The position numbers and the translations under genes are program-made. Shown piece by piece: positions 61,724 through 64,000 of a DNA stretch of 64,000 nt (positions are counted from its first letter, which is position 1; each line of letters starts with the position of its first letter). Source of the stretch: Chrysomallon squamiferum (lineage: Eukaryota; Mollusca; Gastropoda; Neomphalida; Peltospiridae); contig CM022668.1 in assembly GCA_012295275.1 (NCBI GenBank), positions 7,294,529 through 7,358,528 on the forward strand, in the 5' to 3' direction. The notes beneath the pieces were generated by a model that worked only from the letters and a program-made list of their open reading frames with translations, did no database searches and was not told the DNA's origin.

Positions 61724-64000
<2,277 letters not shown>

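Overview
The window is AT-rich, intron-rich metazoan DNA full of simple repeats, with a 200-base assembly gap (47090-47289). Short exons, canonical GT/AG introns, mariner (SETMAR-like) fragments and the protein styles suggest an invertebrate, probably a lophotrochozoan such as a mollusc. The species cannot be fixed from sequence alone.

Region 1 (1 to about 27.35 kb, minus strand) is one long gene. I traced 31 coding exons from the start codon at 25909 to the left window edge, where the last exon is cut. All exon phases join and give 1470 complete codons without a stop. The predicted protein has, in order, a signal peptide, a single canonical EF-hand, one transmembrane helix, a basic Ser/Pro-rich linker, a Ufd2-type (UBE4A/UBE4B, ubiquitin 'E4') core, and a BIRC6/UBE2O-like E2 catalytic domain with its cysteine. 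The E2 domain lies where UBE4 proteins carry a U-box. An E4 core fused to an E2, anchored in a membrane behind a calcium-binding lumenal domain, is an architecture I do not recognise. It is the main finding. A promoter-like stretch with two ETS motifs lies at about 27.3 kb.

Several introns of this gene, and one of the downstream paraoxonase-like gene, carry tandem arrays whose unit includes or directly abuts the neighbouring splice junction. One is a 70-bp unit in 12 copies that repeats a 3' splice site plus the first codons of the catalytic-cysteine exon. In the arrays checked, using a decoy site would bring in an early stop.

Region 2 (about 27.6-60.2 kb) has no convincing cellular gene. 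It is a cluster of 5-9 kb duplicated modules (called a to h here): a conserved block with CRE and TATA motifs, a 50-70 bp minisatellite, GA-rich tracts and conserved spacer blocks, with an internal inversion at 51.35-52.79 kb. Two copies of a 0.59-kb mariner derivative keep intact terminal repeats and an open frame for the DNA-binding half of the transposase only.

Region 3 (about 60.2-64 kb, plus strand) starts a paraoxonase-like gene. Four coding exons are visible, the last cut by the right edge. They carry the family's N-terminal hydrophobic segment, conserved Cys, and the Glu-Asp calcium ligands.

I saw no rRNA, tRNA or CRISPR.
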